A DNA stretch of 64,000 bases from positions 18,871,891 through 18,935,890 of the forward strand of contig OX336349.1 in the NCBI GenBank assembly GCA_946902875.1. Direction: 5' to 3'. Position 1 is the stretch's first letter. The number at the start of each line of letters is the position of its first letter. This document shows, in pieces, positions 21,791 to 32,619 of this stretch. This DNA comes from Nematopogon swammerdamellus. Its lineage: Eukaryota; Arthropoda; Insecta; Lepidoptera; Adelidae. Made by a program: the position numbers and the translations under genes. A model generated the notes under the pieces. That model was not told the origin of the DNA and did not search any database. It saw only the letters and a program-made list of their open reading frames with translations.

Positions 21791-22110
21791 TTTTTTTTTA
21801 TAGACAGCCGGCGTGGGTGTCTTTGCCCAATACTTCAACGGAAGATCAGACACAGCCAATAACACCATTCCTCGCGAAACCACGCTCAGAGAGGCGCCAT
21901 GCCGGGTATGAGGCGGACAAAAAGGTTGTCGTCTAATTTATTGACACGCCTTTTGAAGATTCCCAGGTTATAGGTGGTGGAGAACACACTCACCGGAAGA
22001 CCGTTCCATATTTTTGCCGTTCGACACAGGAACAATTTCGAAAAACGATGTTGTTCTTAGTAGTTGGGTGTTAACAACATATGGATGTTCCGAGCGAGTC
22101 CGGCGGGTGT
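21791..22110 (-). pseudogene. LINE ORF C-terminal remnant
   Basis: The minus strand encodes SRTAKIWNGLPVSVFSTTYN, then LGIFKRRVNKLDDNLF and PGMAPL, the characteristic RLWN.LP...FK C-terminal region of jockey/CR1-type LINEs. Poly-T at the left marks its 3' tail. Confidence 0.65.
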
Positions 22111-22342
22111 GGCGGAGACGGATGGGGGCCGGAGGGATGAGGGATTCTTATTTCCTAACACTCCTTACAGAGCGTTTCAGGCATCATATGTAAGTCCATT
22201 TCAGTCGCAGGTGTCAATTATGTGTACATAAAGAACGAACGTTCAGTGGGGACTTTTGGCTAACTATCTGTGAGCTTACAGAGCTGCGTGGATCGTTCTG
22301 AATCGGACACTTTTCTGGGGCCTATAATTTATTGGCTATGGG

Positions 22343-22660
22343 CATTAGAATAGAATAGAAATCCTTTATTGCACACAAAAACACAGAGATACACAAGACA
22401 GAAGATAACATACAGAAGAAGAATGGAAGCTAACAATAATTCACACAGAAACAAGAGAACAGTAGCGTGCAAAGGCGGACTTATCACTTTAAGTGATTTC
22501 TTCCAGTCAACCTTTGGGTGATGAGAGTAAATGAGAAAGAAATATGACAAGGGTAGTGCAGACATTTGGACAAGTAATATATATATATACATACTTATAC
22601 AAATATATACATAAACAAATAAAAACATACTTATATAAATGGGGGGTAGAGCTGTTCGCG
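22343..22660 (-). mobile_element. LINE 3' UTR fragment
   Basis: The sense end is GCAATAAAGGATTTCTATTC followed by TATTC repeats. The upstream motif GTCCGCCTTTGCACGC is shared with the LINE at 35156-35815. The full-length LINE sits directly at its 5' side. Confidence 0.65.
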
Positions 22661-25600
22661 TCCGTGACACCTTAAGGTCCTTAAGTCACACGTGCCTCCT
22701 GGGTGGTGCCAAATGAACAGCAATTAGCGTGTGGGAGATCTTCGGATCGGCTGGGTTCGCCACCACACCCCGGGGGAAACATTACACCGCCATAACAGTT
22801 CGCTGTGTTCCGGTGTACTTCCCGGGGACCCAGTAGCAGGTGGGGTTGGCTATGGTGAGGAGTAGGTCAGTGGTCCCGACGCGGATTCGCTGTTCAGAGG
22901 TGTTGCATCGACACGGTTGCCAGGGAGACCCGGTTAAACGGTTATTCCGCTGGCCGCCCGCCGGATAGTACAGGGGCCCAATCGCGTCTAACCAACGCGA
23001 GAGGCTGCCCCGGTCAGCCGGCGCATAATCCCGGAGTGGTCCGTCGTGCCGGATGGTGACCGGTGTAAGGGTCCCGGCGGCCACTTCCGGGGGGGACCGG
23101 GGGCCCTTCCGTCTTCCGTGTCGGCGCACCACCAACCTGAACAGTAAGCGTTGAAGCTAGGGTCCACGCTTTGCCCGTGAATCACCACGGCCACCCTTCA
23201 CGCTTTTTTCCCCCCCTCACAACAATCATGACAGCACAACAAAGAATAAGTAAGGTTAAATCAGCGGTGCACATCCCTACAACCCTCTTTAGCGTCGATT
23301 CGACCAACGTGCGGGGGTTGCACTCAAATTTGAATGCCGTCCACCACCATCTAGAAACGACAAAACCGGCCTTGCTTTTTCTGACGGAGACGCAAATATC
23401 TTGCCCTGCCGACACCTCTTACCTGCATTACCCCGGCTACACTCTGGAAGAAGCCTTCCGCTCGCGAGCCGGGGTTTGCCTGTTCGTCAGGGCGGATATT
23501 TGCTGTCGTCGCCTGCGCTGTCTTGAGGACCCCGAACTCTCAGTACTTTGGGTCCATGTGGATCTGGGGACAGTCTCGCGGGTGTACGCCTGTCTCTACA
23601 GGTCGCACTCCGGAGATGCTGGGACAGCTCGGTTATTTGAGTACCTGAGTGGAGCGGCAGACAAAGTCCAAGAGCGGTTCCCCACCGCGGACTTGGTTCT
23701 TCTTGGAGATTTCAATGCCCATCACGAGGCATGGCTAGGCTCCAGGAGAACTGACTTTGCGGGGAGAGCCGCCTACGACTTCGCCCTGACGCATGATCTG
23801 TCTCAACTGGTGGACCAACCCACCAGACTACCAGATATAGACGGTCATGAACCCTCGTTGCTGGATCTTCTGCTGACGACGAACCCCACTGGATATAAGG
23901 TCGCAGTGAGAGCCCCGCTGGGTTCTTCTGATCATTGTTTAGTGGGGTCCACGGTGCCATCTTCGCCTCCTCAGTCCCGTACTGGAGGAACGCGTCGAAT
24001 TTGGCACTACGCGTCGGCAGATTGGGATGGGATGCGAGAGCACTTCGCATCCTACCCTTGGAGAGAGATCTGCTTCAGTTCGGACGATCCGTCGGATTGC
24101 GCTAATACCGTTGCCGAAGTGGTCCTCGGGGCAATGGAAATGTTTATTCCCAGCGCCTCTGTCCACCTCGGTGGTAAATGCCAACCGTGGTACAGCCGCG
24201 ACTGTGCTGTTGCTGTCGCAGCTAAATGCGCAGCTTATCGTGCATGGTCGCGTGCTCGTGCCGGACGTGACCCAAATGTACCCGAACTGAAGAAGAAATA
24301 CAACCACCTCTCCAGATCCTGCAAAAGGGTTATTGCCAGGGCCAAATTTGACCACATCGGCAGAATCGGCGATAGACTGAACGAGCATCCAACTGGGAGC
24401 CGTGAGTTCTGGTCTCTCGCCAAATCTGTCGAGTCGAATTTCTGCCGCTCCTCTCTTCCACCTCTGCAGTGTCCTGGAGGCTCACTTGCTCACTCCGCAA
24501 AGGAGAAAGCCGACTTACTGGTATCTCTCTTTGCGGGGAACTCTAACCTGGACGATGGAGGTGCCACTCCCCCATCCATACCTAGGTGTGAGAACTCCAT
24601 GCCGGAAGTGCAGTTTCGACAACGAACTGTACGGGCGGAGCTTCTCTCCCTAGACGTCAGGAAAGCGAGTGGGCCGGACAGGATTCCTGCATTGGTGTTA
24701 AAAAGGTGTGCTCCCGAGTTGGCTCCAGTGCTGACGCGCCTATTCCGTCTCTCCTACTCTAATGGTCGTGTGCCGGCGGCCTGGAAATCTGCGTTTGTGC
24801 AAGCGGTCCCCAAAAAGGGTGACCGCTCAAACCCGTCAAACTACCGACCTATAGCGATTACCTCCCTTCTCTGTAAGGTGATGGAGCGCATCATCAATGC
24901 GCAGCTCATGAAGTACCTAGAGACAAATGACCTCATCAGCGATCGACAATACGGCTTCCGGCCAAAACGATCTGCTGGTGATCTCCTAGCGTACGTCACT
25001 CACCTTTGGGGGGAATCGCTTGAAGGTCATGGCGAATCCTTGGCAATTGGCCTTGATATTGCCAAGGCATTTGACCGGGTTTGGCACAAGTCGCTCTTGG
25101 GCAAATTGCCGGCTTACGGACTTCCTTCTGGCCTGTGTGACTGGGTCGCCGACTTCCTACATGGGCGTAGCATTCAGGTCCTAGTGGACGGTTGCTCGTC
25201 GGACGCCATGTCAGTGAACGCCGGCGTACCACAAGGATCTGTGTTGTCACCCACGCTGTTTCTTCTGCACATCAATGATATGCTGTCTCTGGGCAACATA
25301 CATTGTTATGCAGATGACAGTACGGCACACGGATCCTACACCAGTCACCCTTCAGCCAGTCGGGATGTTGTGGATGAGAAGAGACGAAGACTTGTGTCTG
25401 AGCTCGAACATACACTCGGTTCTATTTCCGAATGGGGCCGTAGTAATTTGGTCGAGTTCAACGCTTCCAAGACACAAGTTTGCGCGTTCAGTGCGAAGAG
25501 AGTGGCGTTCACACCGGCTCCTTCATTCCAAGGCACGTCGCTCAAATTAAGCGAACACCTCGGGGTCCTCGGAGTCGAACTGTCGCACGACTTGAACTTT

Positions 25601-26260
25601 CGTCGCCACATCGAGGGGAAGGCCAAGCTGGCTTCTAAAAAGCTGGGCGTACTCAATAAGGTGCGACGGTACTTCACGGCGGACCAAAAGCTGCTGCTGT
25701 ATAAATCGCAGATCAGGTCTTGCTTGGAGTACTGCTCGCACCTGTGGGATGGCTCTGCCAAATACCAGCTTGCGCCTCTGGACTCGATCCAGCGTCGAGC
25801 CGTGCGACTAGTGGGTGACCCCGAAGTGTCCCGTGATCTGGAACCACTGCAACACCGTAGGGATGTCGGCTCCCTAAGTGTGTTCTATCGCTTATTCCAT
25901 GGGGAGTGCTCGGAGGAGCTGTTTAACGCGATCCCGCCGTCCCCTTTCCACCTCCGCACCACGCGCACTGGGCAGGGATTGCATCCATATACGCTGGACT
26001 TACCGCGCATGCGTACCAATCGATTCTGCAGATCTTTCCTGTACAGAACCGGTAAACTCTGGAACGCTCTCCCTGCTCATATATTTCCCCCCAAGTACAG
26101 TCTCGGGTCCTTCAAGAGGGGCGTGAATGGGCACCTGTCAAGCCGGCATGGCATTCGCAACCCCCGAATACGACCGAATGTCCATGGGCGCCGTTATACA
26201 TCTTATGGGTGCCTCGGCGCCATATGTCGAGCTAACAATAAAAAAAAAAAAAAAAAAAAA
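22661..26260 (+). mobile_element. near-full-length APE-type non-LTR retrotransposon
   Basis: It consists of a GC-rich leader (about 560 bp), one long ORF and a very short 3' UTR ending ATGTCGAGCTAACAATA plus about A20. No separate gag-like ORF1 is visible, so it may be 5'-truncated or a one-ORF type. It lies in AT-rich simple sequence, and I could not settle a target-site duplication. Clade: CR1/L2/Daphne-like or jockey-like by motif memory only. Confidence 0.85.
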
Positions 26261-26305
26261 TATATATACATGTCCATACATAGATACAAGTATATAATAA
26301 GATAA
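23228..26305 (+). CDS. LINE endonuclease-reverse transcriptase
   Basis: The enzyme nicks target DNA and primes reverse transcription of its own RNA. Numbering is from the ATG at 23228 (MTAQQRISK); an in-frame TTG lies 57 nt earlier. Endonuclease domain, about residues 20-240: Asn27 in STNVRGL, Glu54 in LTETQ, GDFNAHH at 160-166 and SSDHCLV at 233-239. RT, about 460-740: NYRPIAITS at 538, DIAKAFD with Asp610 and Asp616, GVPQGSVLSP at 666-675 and YADD at 694-697. A C-terminal RLWNALP-like region (GKLWNALPAH) precedes the end. No stop or frameshift breaks it. Codon 990 is TAT (26195) where related copies in this window have TAG, so the frame reads through the 3' UTR and poly(A) into Lys residues and flanking DNA. 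The normal protein would be 989 residues. Confidence 0.9.
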   Translation: MTAQQRISKVKSAVHIPTTLFSVDSTNVRGLHSNLNAVHHHLETTKPALLFLTETQISCPADTSYLHYPGYTLEEAFRSRAGVCLFVRADICCRRLRCLEDPELSVLWVHVDLGTVSRVYACLYRSHSGDAGTARLFEYLSGAADKVQERFPTADLVLLGDFNAHHEAWLGSRRTDFAGRAAYDFALTHDLSQLVDQPTRLPDIDGHEPSLLDLLLTTNPTGYKVAVRAPLGSSDHCLVGSTVPSSPPQSRTGGTRRIWHYASADWDGMREHFASYPWREICFSSDDPSDCANTVAEVVLGAMEMFIPSASVHLGGKCQPWYSRDCAVAVAAKCAAYRAWSRARAGRDPNVPELKKKYNHLSRSCKRVIARAKFDHIGRIGDRLNEHPTGSREFWSLAKSVESNFCRSSLPPLQCPGGSLAHSAKEKADLLVSLFAGNSNLDDGGATPPSIPRCENSMPEVQFRQRTVRAELLSLDVRKASGPDRIPALVLKRCAPELAPVLTRLFRLSYSNGRVPAAWKSAFVQAVPKKGDRSNPSNYRPIAITSLLCKVMERIINAQLMKYLETNDLISDRQYGFRPKRSAGDLLAYVTHLWGESLEGHGESLAIGLDIAKAFDRVWHKSLLGKLPAYGLPSGLCDWVADFLHGRSIQVLVDGCSSDAMSVNAGVPQGSVLSPTLFLLHINDMLSLGNIHCYADDSTAHGSYTSHPSASRDVVDEKRRRLVSELEHTLGSISEWGRSNLVEFNASKTQVCAFSAKRVAFTPAPSFQGTSLKLSEHLGVLGVELSHDLNFRRHIEGKAKLASKKLGVLNKVRRYFTADQKLLLYKSQIRSCLEYCSHLWDGSAKYQLAPLDSIQRRAVRLVGDPEVSRDLEPLQHRRDVGSLSVFYRLFHGECSEELFNAIPPSPFHLRTTRTGQGLHPYTLDLPRMRTNRFCRSFLYRTGKLWNALPAHIFPPKYSLGSFKRGVNGHLSSRHGIRNPRIRPNVHGRRYTSYGCLGAICRANNKKKKKKKYIYMSIHRYKYIIR

Positions 26306-28544
26306 ATAAATACATGATACCATTTATAAGCCGTTTATAAGGCATTTATAAGCCTACCTAATTATCTAATAGAATTTATGCATAATCTATCCTTAAATGT
26401 AAAAGATACCTATCATATAAAATTTAATTTAATATTCATAGAACGGGTGCTGCATTTCCCCGCTCAAAGACAATCAACTTTTCTTAGGTTTTGATATAGT
26501 GTCCCGGTCAGTACCTGCACCTTTATGGCAACCCTAATCTAGTCCAAATATTTACACCAGATAAGAAAGTCTCAAAATGCGAGTTTAATGCCTTGCGGTA
26601 TTCTTTACAAACTAACCGGTGAAATTATTTTATAGCTAGTAAATATAATAATAAATACATGCTAATGCATAAATATATCATTTAAATATATATATTATAT
26701 ATTGTGGTACATAAACGCAAAAATATAAGTATTTTATTTTATTTTTCGAATTTGGAAAAACAAACAGGAATTTACGTCTAGAAAAACAAGGTCATACAAA
26801 AAAAAAATAGCATTGACTATCTAAAGACCCAGCAACGTTTTTCTTAACTCAAATTAAATCAAACCAGAATCAAATCAAATTAAATTAAATCAAAGTAGAT
26901 TTAACAAAAATTATATTTTTACCGAATATATTTAATGCAAAATGTGTGTGAGACTGTGTTCTGCTGTAGAGCGACGACCGCTTAGGGCTGTACAAATACC
27001 TATGTTCTATTTAATAAAGCAATTTTCCATTCCTCATTACATTTACTTCACTTTTAATATTACATTCAATAAAATTATTTGTATTCTCTCCACCATTCCA
27101 TTTTACGAAGACATAATATTAATGTTTTGTTGGTTCATTTTGTTCTTGTAAATGCGGTGATTCTCCCACTTCAACAAATTGTATTTGCGAGCAATCCCGC
27201 TAATCAAAACATTATTAAAATTTTTACAGCTATACTCGCGGTTGATTCTCCTAGCTTACGTTTGGGTCGACGTCTCGGCACAGATTACTTAATAGTTACT
27301 TCGTAACAGATAAATCACTCCATAGAAAATGTTCCTACCTTCGGGCTTTAATAGCCTACTGTTTCACGTCGCCAATGGCTGCGTGCGAAAATGTACCTTA
27401 ACTATCGAGTGTAAAGTGGTTATTGGTTTGCAGCTGCGCGCAGTTGCGTGGGCGAGCGTCTATGTATGCCGACTAATTTTCACTGAAATAGACCGCCGGC
27501 GGCCCGTCGGGCGGTAGGTACTTAGCGCGCGCAAGTACATAGAGTGCGGGAGGCCTGGTCTCGGGCCAAACGTATGACGGGAGGAGTGCTCATGAAAATG
27601 GGTCGTACGTTTGGTATTATGTTTTTCGCACTGAATGCACCATTTTACCGGACTCCGAACTCTAAGGAGGCTAGTGTGTTTCATTTTGATTGTATCTATG
27701 TGGTGATTTGGAAAGCTGAAGTGGATGTATGTGTGGATTTCTGACCTTAAGTCTTCAATGGGCGTGGTCCCGTCAGTATTTCCTGCTTACGGTTTTCGGT
27801 GGTATCCAGGGTCGCCCCTTTCTTGAATCGAATGTCCCTTTAATGTTCTTGCTCCGATAAAGATGATGAACTTTCCTTTTGTCACCGGTTGGTTGTTGGA
27901 AGTCAGGGAGAACAATGTGAATGAAATATGATATGGAGGTAGGTTTGGAAAGGAATTTTTAATTTTACTCATGAAGTTTTCGACCTACCTACGATAATCT
28001 CCTTGCCATATAAAATTTAGTGATGCCAATGAAATATATTGAAAATCCCTAAAATGCGAAGAATAACCACTATGTATAGTATGTTTAATATACTAACACC
28101 ATTATGTTGATACAAATTACGTATCAAAAGTTTGACAAAGGCTCTTTACAAGTCAGAACTCTCAGCAAAATTGTTAATCTTGCTCACAAGCTGTGTTTTC
28201 GATAGACTGTAGACGGTGTTATTATGTGGCTAGTCACTAAATACTTGTAAAAATATGTATAAAAAATACTCTGAGAATTTTCTTGTCGGTTCTTCTTCGT
28301 GGGTGTAATCGAACCGGATAGAACAAATTGTGACAAGTTCGAGTGGACTCTAACTGTGCCGTATGAATGATCAATAAACAATACAATACAAATCCTCCTT
28401 GACAATATATGTGGTTAAGTGAGTGGTTATTTTCTTTAATCCCTCGTAACTCCAAAACGGCTGAATGAATTTTGATGAACGAGATGTCCAACGATTTTTC
28501 GTCGTAGGTACCGCGAGTGACATAATATGCAAATCGTTTAAAAA
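26261..28544. other. intronic DNA, largely single-copy
   Basis: AT-rich, with AAATTAAATCAAA runs near 26.85 kb and a CpG-richer block at about 27340-27620 (GACCGCCGGCGGCCCGTCGG). Small ORFs of 60-75 codons here lack splice sites and similarity. A LINE-tail-like GCGAGTTTAATGCCTTGCGG lies near 26579. Confidence 0.35.
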
Positions 28545-28915
28545 ATATGGGTAAAATTCGTATTTAAAAAAGAAGAAAGTAGGTATCTAAGCCCGCTAAG
28601 TACTGTACCTTTATTTAAGCTCGTGGAACAATTCGGTTAGTATGAGAGCCACATCTTAGCGTAACCGGAACGTAATTTCATTTAGCCTATCCTATGTCAC
28701 ACATAGGTCAATGTGTTGTACAAAGTTTCATCGAATTCGGATGATTGTTTAAGAGTTATGGTGGAACATACATATATACCTACAGAAAAGATTTCTAAAA
28801 ATCGTCAATTTAGTTTTAGTATAATACATAGAGTCTACAAACGTAGCAGTATCTCATAAAACAAAGTAACTTCCTCTATGACCATCCATTACAGATTTAT
28901 TATTAGTAAGTAAGT
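28545..28915 (+). mobile_element. element E copy
   Basis: Shares GAGAGCCACATCTTAGCGTA, AATTCGGATGATTGTTTAAG and ATCGTCAATTTAGTTTTAGT with 18225-18550. The opening GCCCGCGGCTTCGC motif is lost. Confidence 0.75.
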
Positions 28916-28939
28916 AAAGTAAGTATATAAGTCAGTCAG

Positions 28940-29057
28940 TCAGTCAGCGTGTAAGCGTCTACTGCTGGACATACGCCTCTCCAATTTTCCTCCAGTCCTC
29001 CCGGCCTTCAGCGGTACGGAACCACTGCTTTCCGCAGTGGTTCCGTACCGCTGAAGG
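28940..29057 (+). repeat. LINE-tail-like fragment with a perfect hairpin
   Basis: TCTACTGCTGGACATACGCC is a word I associate with RTE-type LINE 3' ends. It runs into CCTTCAGCGGTACGGAACCA, whose 24-nt arm (29005-29028) is repeated perfectly inverted at 29034-29057 across a 5-nt loop. Confidence 0.6.
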
Positions 29058-29099
29058 TATATAAGTATTGATAGGTAACCAGTCTGATACCAGTGCAAT

Positions 29100-29246
29100 A
29101 GGCACTCCTCTAGTCCAGTATAGCCAGCAATCCAGGGAAGTCTCCGGTATGGCACCACCTTCTCGGGGGTGATATTGGCTGGTCGGAGCATGTGCTTTGG
29201 CCCCTCCGACTCAGACACCCATACCGGATTACATAAAAAAAAATAT
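29100..29246 (+). mobile_element. SINE-B 3' half
   Basis: From CCTCTAGTCCAGTATAGCCA to CCCATACCGGATTACAT plus A-run. 5'-truncated. Confidence 0.85.
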
Positions 29247-29419
29247 AGGCGTGCCGTGAGTGGCATATAAGTCCGTGGACTCACGGAGCGGTATGCGGAT
29301 GAAAGATGAGTCGCAGCGGTGGGTGCTCGCTTCCGTATGTTAAAATTAATAATATCAACTAGGTCTGAGGTCACCGTTTGCCCGCATGAGTATACAGGTT
29401 GTATGGTGGTACATTTGAA

Positions 29420-29453
29420 TTTTTTTTTTTATGGAAACTTATACAGTTGGCTA
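29420..29453 (-). mobile_element. 34-bp SINE-A tail stub
   Basis: A T-run followed by ATGGAAACTTATACAGTTGG, the extreme 3' end of SINE-A. Confidence 0.6.
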
Positions 29454-29639
29454 AAAAAAAATTACCATTTATTGAGTATGATAAACATTTGCATACAGAG
29501 CAGTAATACTTAGTCTAACTTAATACATTTATTTACATGATTTATGTTGTTGCTGACTGGTGTAACGGTGCTTACTCAAAAGACAATGGGTATTGCATAC
29601 GAGCAATCTCTTACTCCCTTCCTAAGTGATAGAACCTGC

Positions 29640-30066
29640 TTATTTGACATCTCTTTTGCGGTCAGACTTCATTTTGTGGCAGAAATTAACAATATAAAAT
29701 TTGCAATAATTATGAAACAGCAAGACTAACAAAAAACCAACAAACAACCCACAGGGAACTACCCACCTACAACTATTTGTCGATTTTGACCATTTGCATA
29801 ATACATAACAATCGCTGAAATTTGCAGAGGTAGTGAGATTTGAGTTTATTTTTAAAAGATGCAAGCCTTGGCACGCTTCTGATTTCGATTGGTAGTGCGT
29901 TCCAAAGTCGAGGAGCCTGCACAGCATAATATGATCTACTCATGAAGCGTGAGCAGTGCTTAGGGATTTGGAGAATTCCTGTGTCGCAGGATCTCAGTCG
30001 TCGCCCATGCTGTGAAAGTGGAACTATCATCTCTCGTATGTACTCTGGTATCTTTGTATCACTCAG
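29640..30066 (-). pseudogene. LINE ORF C-terminus (NALPIEIRS type)
   Basis: The minus strand encodes EMIVPLSQHGRRLRSCDTG, then YYAVQAPRLWNALPIEIRSV and PRLASFKNKLKSHYLCKFQR, with the stop at about 29773. It is a jockey/CR1-type LINE C-terminal region. The RT core is absent (5' truncation at the SINE junction near 30066). AT-rich 3' UTR lies toward 29.6 kb or beyond. Confidence 0.75.
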
Positions 30067-30302
30067 ACATAGCCGTTTCGACCGACGTTTCATTCAGTGC
30101 GGTGGTATCAACTCGGGCGGGTTGAACCCTACCACCGAGTAAGGTAGGAAGGGAAGGTACCTACAGTTTTACGTGGAATCCGAACCACAGTCTGCCTCCA
30201 ACGGTCGAGCGGTCACCCATCCATGCAATGACCGCGCCCAGCGTTGCTTAACAATCAATAGCAACAGTCGACTATCTGCACCACTGAGATATCGAGTCTG
30301 AT
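30067..30302 (-). mobile_element. SINE-A 5' half
   Basis: Sense: head with a TGCGCCAC-type D-arm, 5S-like AAGCAACGCTGGGCGCGGTC, GGTTCGGATTCCACG, then core to CGGCTATG. The 3' part is replaced by the LINE junction. It ends in GATTACATAATCC-like flank. Confidence 0.75.
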
Positions 30303-30512
30303 TACATAATCCAGACCTTATTTTATTATTACCCTAATTATTTCAGGCATCCGAGAATCCGGGGCACACGTAGAAGAATTAACAGATGGGTGGGGCTAGT
30401 AGACGGCGCTGGCTTATTTTCTACCGAAGAATAAGACTTGAAAACTGAAGAAGAATTATAATGATTACATTGAAAATAAGTAGAACCAGGAGCATTACCT
30501 GTTGAAATGAAT

Positions 30513-30851
30513 GTTAAGCAACGCTGGGTGCGGTCAGTTCTTGGATGGGTGACCGCTGACCGTTGGAGGCTGACCGAGGTTCGGATTCCTCGTAAAACTG
30601 TAGGTCCCTTCCCTCCTAATCTTACTTGGTGGTAGGGTTTAACCCGCCCGGGTTGGTACCACCGCACTGAATGAAACGTCGGTCAAAACGGCTATGTAAA
30701 TAGTTTGTGTTTTCCGACCAGTTCAGTGTAGCCGGCACGATCAAAGGGGGAAGCACTGACATGGCACCTAGTTCACCCGGTGTTATGGGCTGACATCACG
30801 GACGTTGTAGGTGATGTAGCCAACCGTGTCAGTTTCCATTAAAAAAAAAAT
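30513..30851 (+). mobile_element. SINE-A copy starting in the 5S block
   Basis: It starts TTAAGCAACGCTGGGTGCGG, so the tRNA 5' half is missing. Body and tail GTGTCAGTTTCCATT plus A10 are intact. Confidence 0.85.
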
Positions 30852-31076
30852 AAAATTTTTTTTGTAAATGTTGTAACCGTTGAAACATCCTGTGTTTGTA
30901 AAATAATTAAATCTTGATAGATTGCAGGTGTATTTTTTATCTAAAAAAAAATATTGCAGGTTGTAATAATTAAAGCAGGGAAAGGTCTCACTTAAACGAT
31001 ATATTTGTATACCTTTTGTGGCGGGTTATGTTATTACCATTACAAGTGTCTACAACTCTAAAATCAGTCATACCAA

Positions 31077-31316
31077 TTTTTTTATGGAAACAGACACGGT
31101 TGGCTACATCGCCTACAACATACGTGATGTCAGCCCATAACACAGGGTGAACTAGGTGCCGTGTCAGTGCTTCCCTTCATTTCATGTCGGCTACACTGAA
31201 CTGAACGGAAAACACGAACTATTTACATAGCCGTGTCGACCAACGTTTCGCTCAGTGCGGCGGTACCAACCCGGCCGGGATAAACCCTACCACCTAGTAA
31301 GGTAAAAAGGGAATGA
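31077..31316 (-). mobile_element. SINE-A body
   Basis: The reverse complement runs from GGAAACAGACACGGTTGGCT to CTACCACCTAGTAAGGTAAA. The head is missing. Confidence 0.85.
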
Positions 31317-31724
31317 TACTTATGTTAATAGAAATTAACATAAATATGCTTAAATAAAATCGGAAAATAAATCTCACATGAGCTAGCATATCTATAAAGC
31401 TCTTATTCTAAAGACAAGGGCAAGCGATACCACCCTGTACAACACCCAAAACACACCGCATAAGGTGACCACGCGGCGCGAGTCTCCGAGCGGACATTCG
31501 CCCATTATTCAGAACCTGCCATTTGTCACCCAAACTGCCCACCTGCATGCCGGCCGACACGCCGATATTAATAGATCCATAGAAATCAACCCATAGAAGG
31601 GTCATTAAAGCTGAGACCACACGTCGGCAGCGCGGCAAATAGCGTCAAAATATTATTTGTATGAAATTATATGAAGTAAACGGCACTTTTTCACACAGCA
31701 CAGTCACCCACTCATAGATGGCTA
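31317..31724. other. intronic sequence without recognised genes
   Basis: A minus-strand ORF (31408-31638) has no supporting features. Confidence 0.35.
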
Positions 31725-32022
31725 TTTTTTTTTATGTAATCTGGTATGGGTGGCTGAGTCAGAGGGGCCAAAGCGCATGCTCCGACCAGCCAATATCACC
31801 TCCGAGAAGGTAGGTGCCATACCGGAAACTTCCCTAGATTGCTGGCTATACTGGACTAGAGGAGAACACAACCGAGGCTGCTATGCGGCCATCTTACATC
31901 CAGTACGGTGATACCAACCCAGTCGGCTACAATTTGAGCCTACCCCTAGTAAGGGGCAAGGGAAGGGACCTACAGTTTTACACCGGTTCCGAACGGTGAA
32001 GCAGCAGGTTTAGGTATGCACG
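31725..32022 (-). mobile_element. SINE-B copy
   Basis: Nearly identical to 12373-12672, with a shared 3' end (TTTATGTAATCTGGTATGGG in the plus orientation). Confidence 0.85.
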
Positions 32023-32050
32023 TAATTTTTTTCGTAAGAAAAAACTCATT

Positions 32051-32124
32051 GGTAAACGCCGACGGGATTCGAACCTCGGACCTCTCGCATGAGAAGCCGG
32101 TGCCCAAAACACTCGGCCACCCGC
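32051..32124 (-). tRNA. degenerate tRNA-like sequence
   Basis: The minus strand has a box A-like GTGGCCGAGTGTTTTGGG and a B box GAGGTTCGAATCCCG. A CAT triplet sits where an anticodon could be, but the arms pair poorly. Likely a tRNA-derived repeat or pseudogene. Confidence 0.4.
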
Positions 32125-32154
32125 CACTTATCACTTATCACTTGGTCACCGGCT

Positions 32155-32395
32155 ATGCCGAGGGACCAATGGTGCAGTCGACATAATCAAATTGAACCCT
32201 CCTCGCGAAACCACGCTCAATTAGGTGTCATGCCAGCAGATTTGCGGACTGTTGCTAGGCTGTCTAGCCTGTTAATATGACGTTTGAAGACACCTAGGTT
32301 AAAAGATTCGGGAAGTACACTCGCCTCTTGGCTCTGTCGACTGCACCATTGGTCTCTCGGCACAGCCACCCATGTTGGTTTACATAAAAAAATGC
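32155..32395 (-). pseudogene. LINE 3' end folded back on itself
   Basis: The minus strand reads PESFNLGVFKRHINRLDSLA, a LINE C-terminus. Its 3' end is GGCACAGCCACCCATG...GGTTTACAT plus A. A 28-bp stretch of that 3' end (32335-32362) reappears inverted at 32156-32183 (27/28). Confidence 0.65.
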
Positions 32396-32619
32396 AGTGC
32401 GTGCTGACTAAATGTTGGTAGCAAATTAAGTAACATGTATGCAATGACATTTCTGAATGTATATTTCTATAAATAGCTCACATACCGGAGCGACACTGTG
32501 AAATTGGAAGTTTGGATTATTTCCATTGTCGATTAATTTAACTAACATGTGGTGGGTATATCCTATTTATATTATGTAGTATACAACTCCTACGTAACGT
32601 AACTCGCTTTTGTCTACTG

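Noticed and set aside
22782..23135. 117-codon minus-strand ORF before the LINE
   Set aside because: It overlaps the GC-rich LINE leader on the opposite strand. Long antisense frames are expected in GC-rich DNA.
23939..24388. 149-codon minus-strand ORF inside the LINE
   Set aside because: An antisense shadow of the endonuclease-RT frame.
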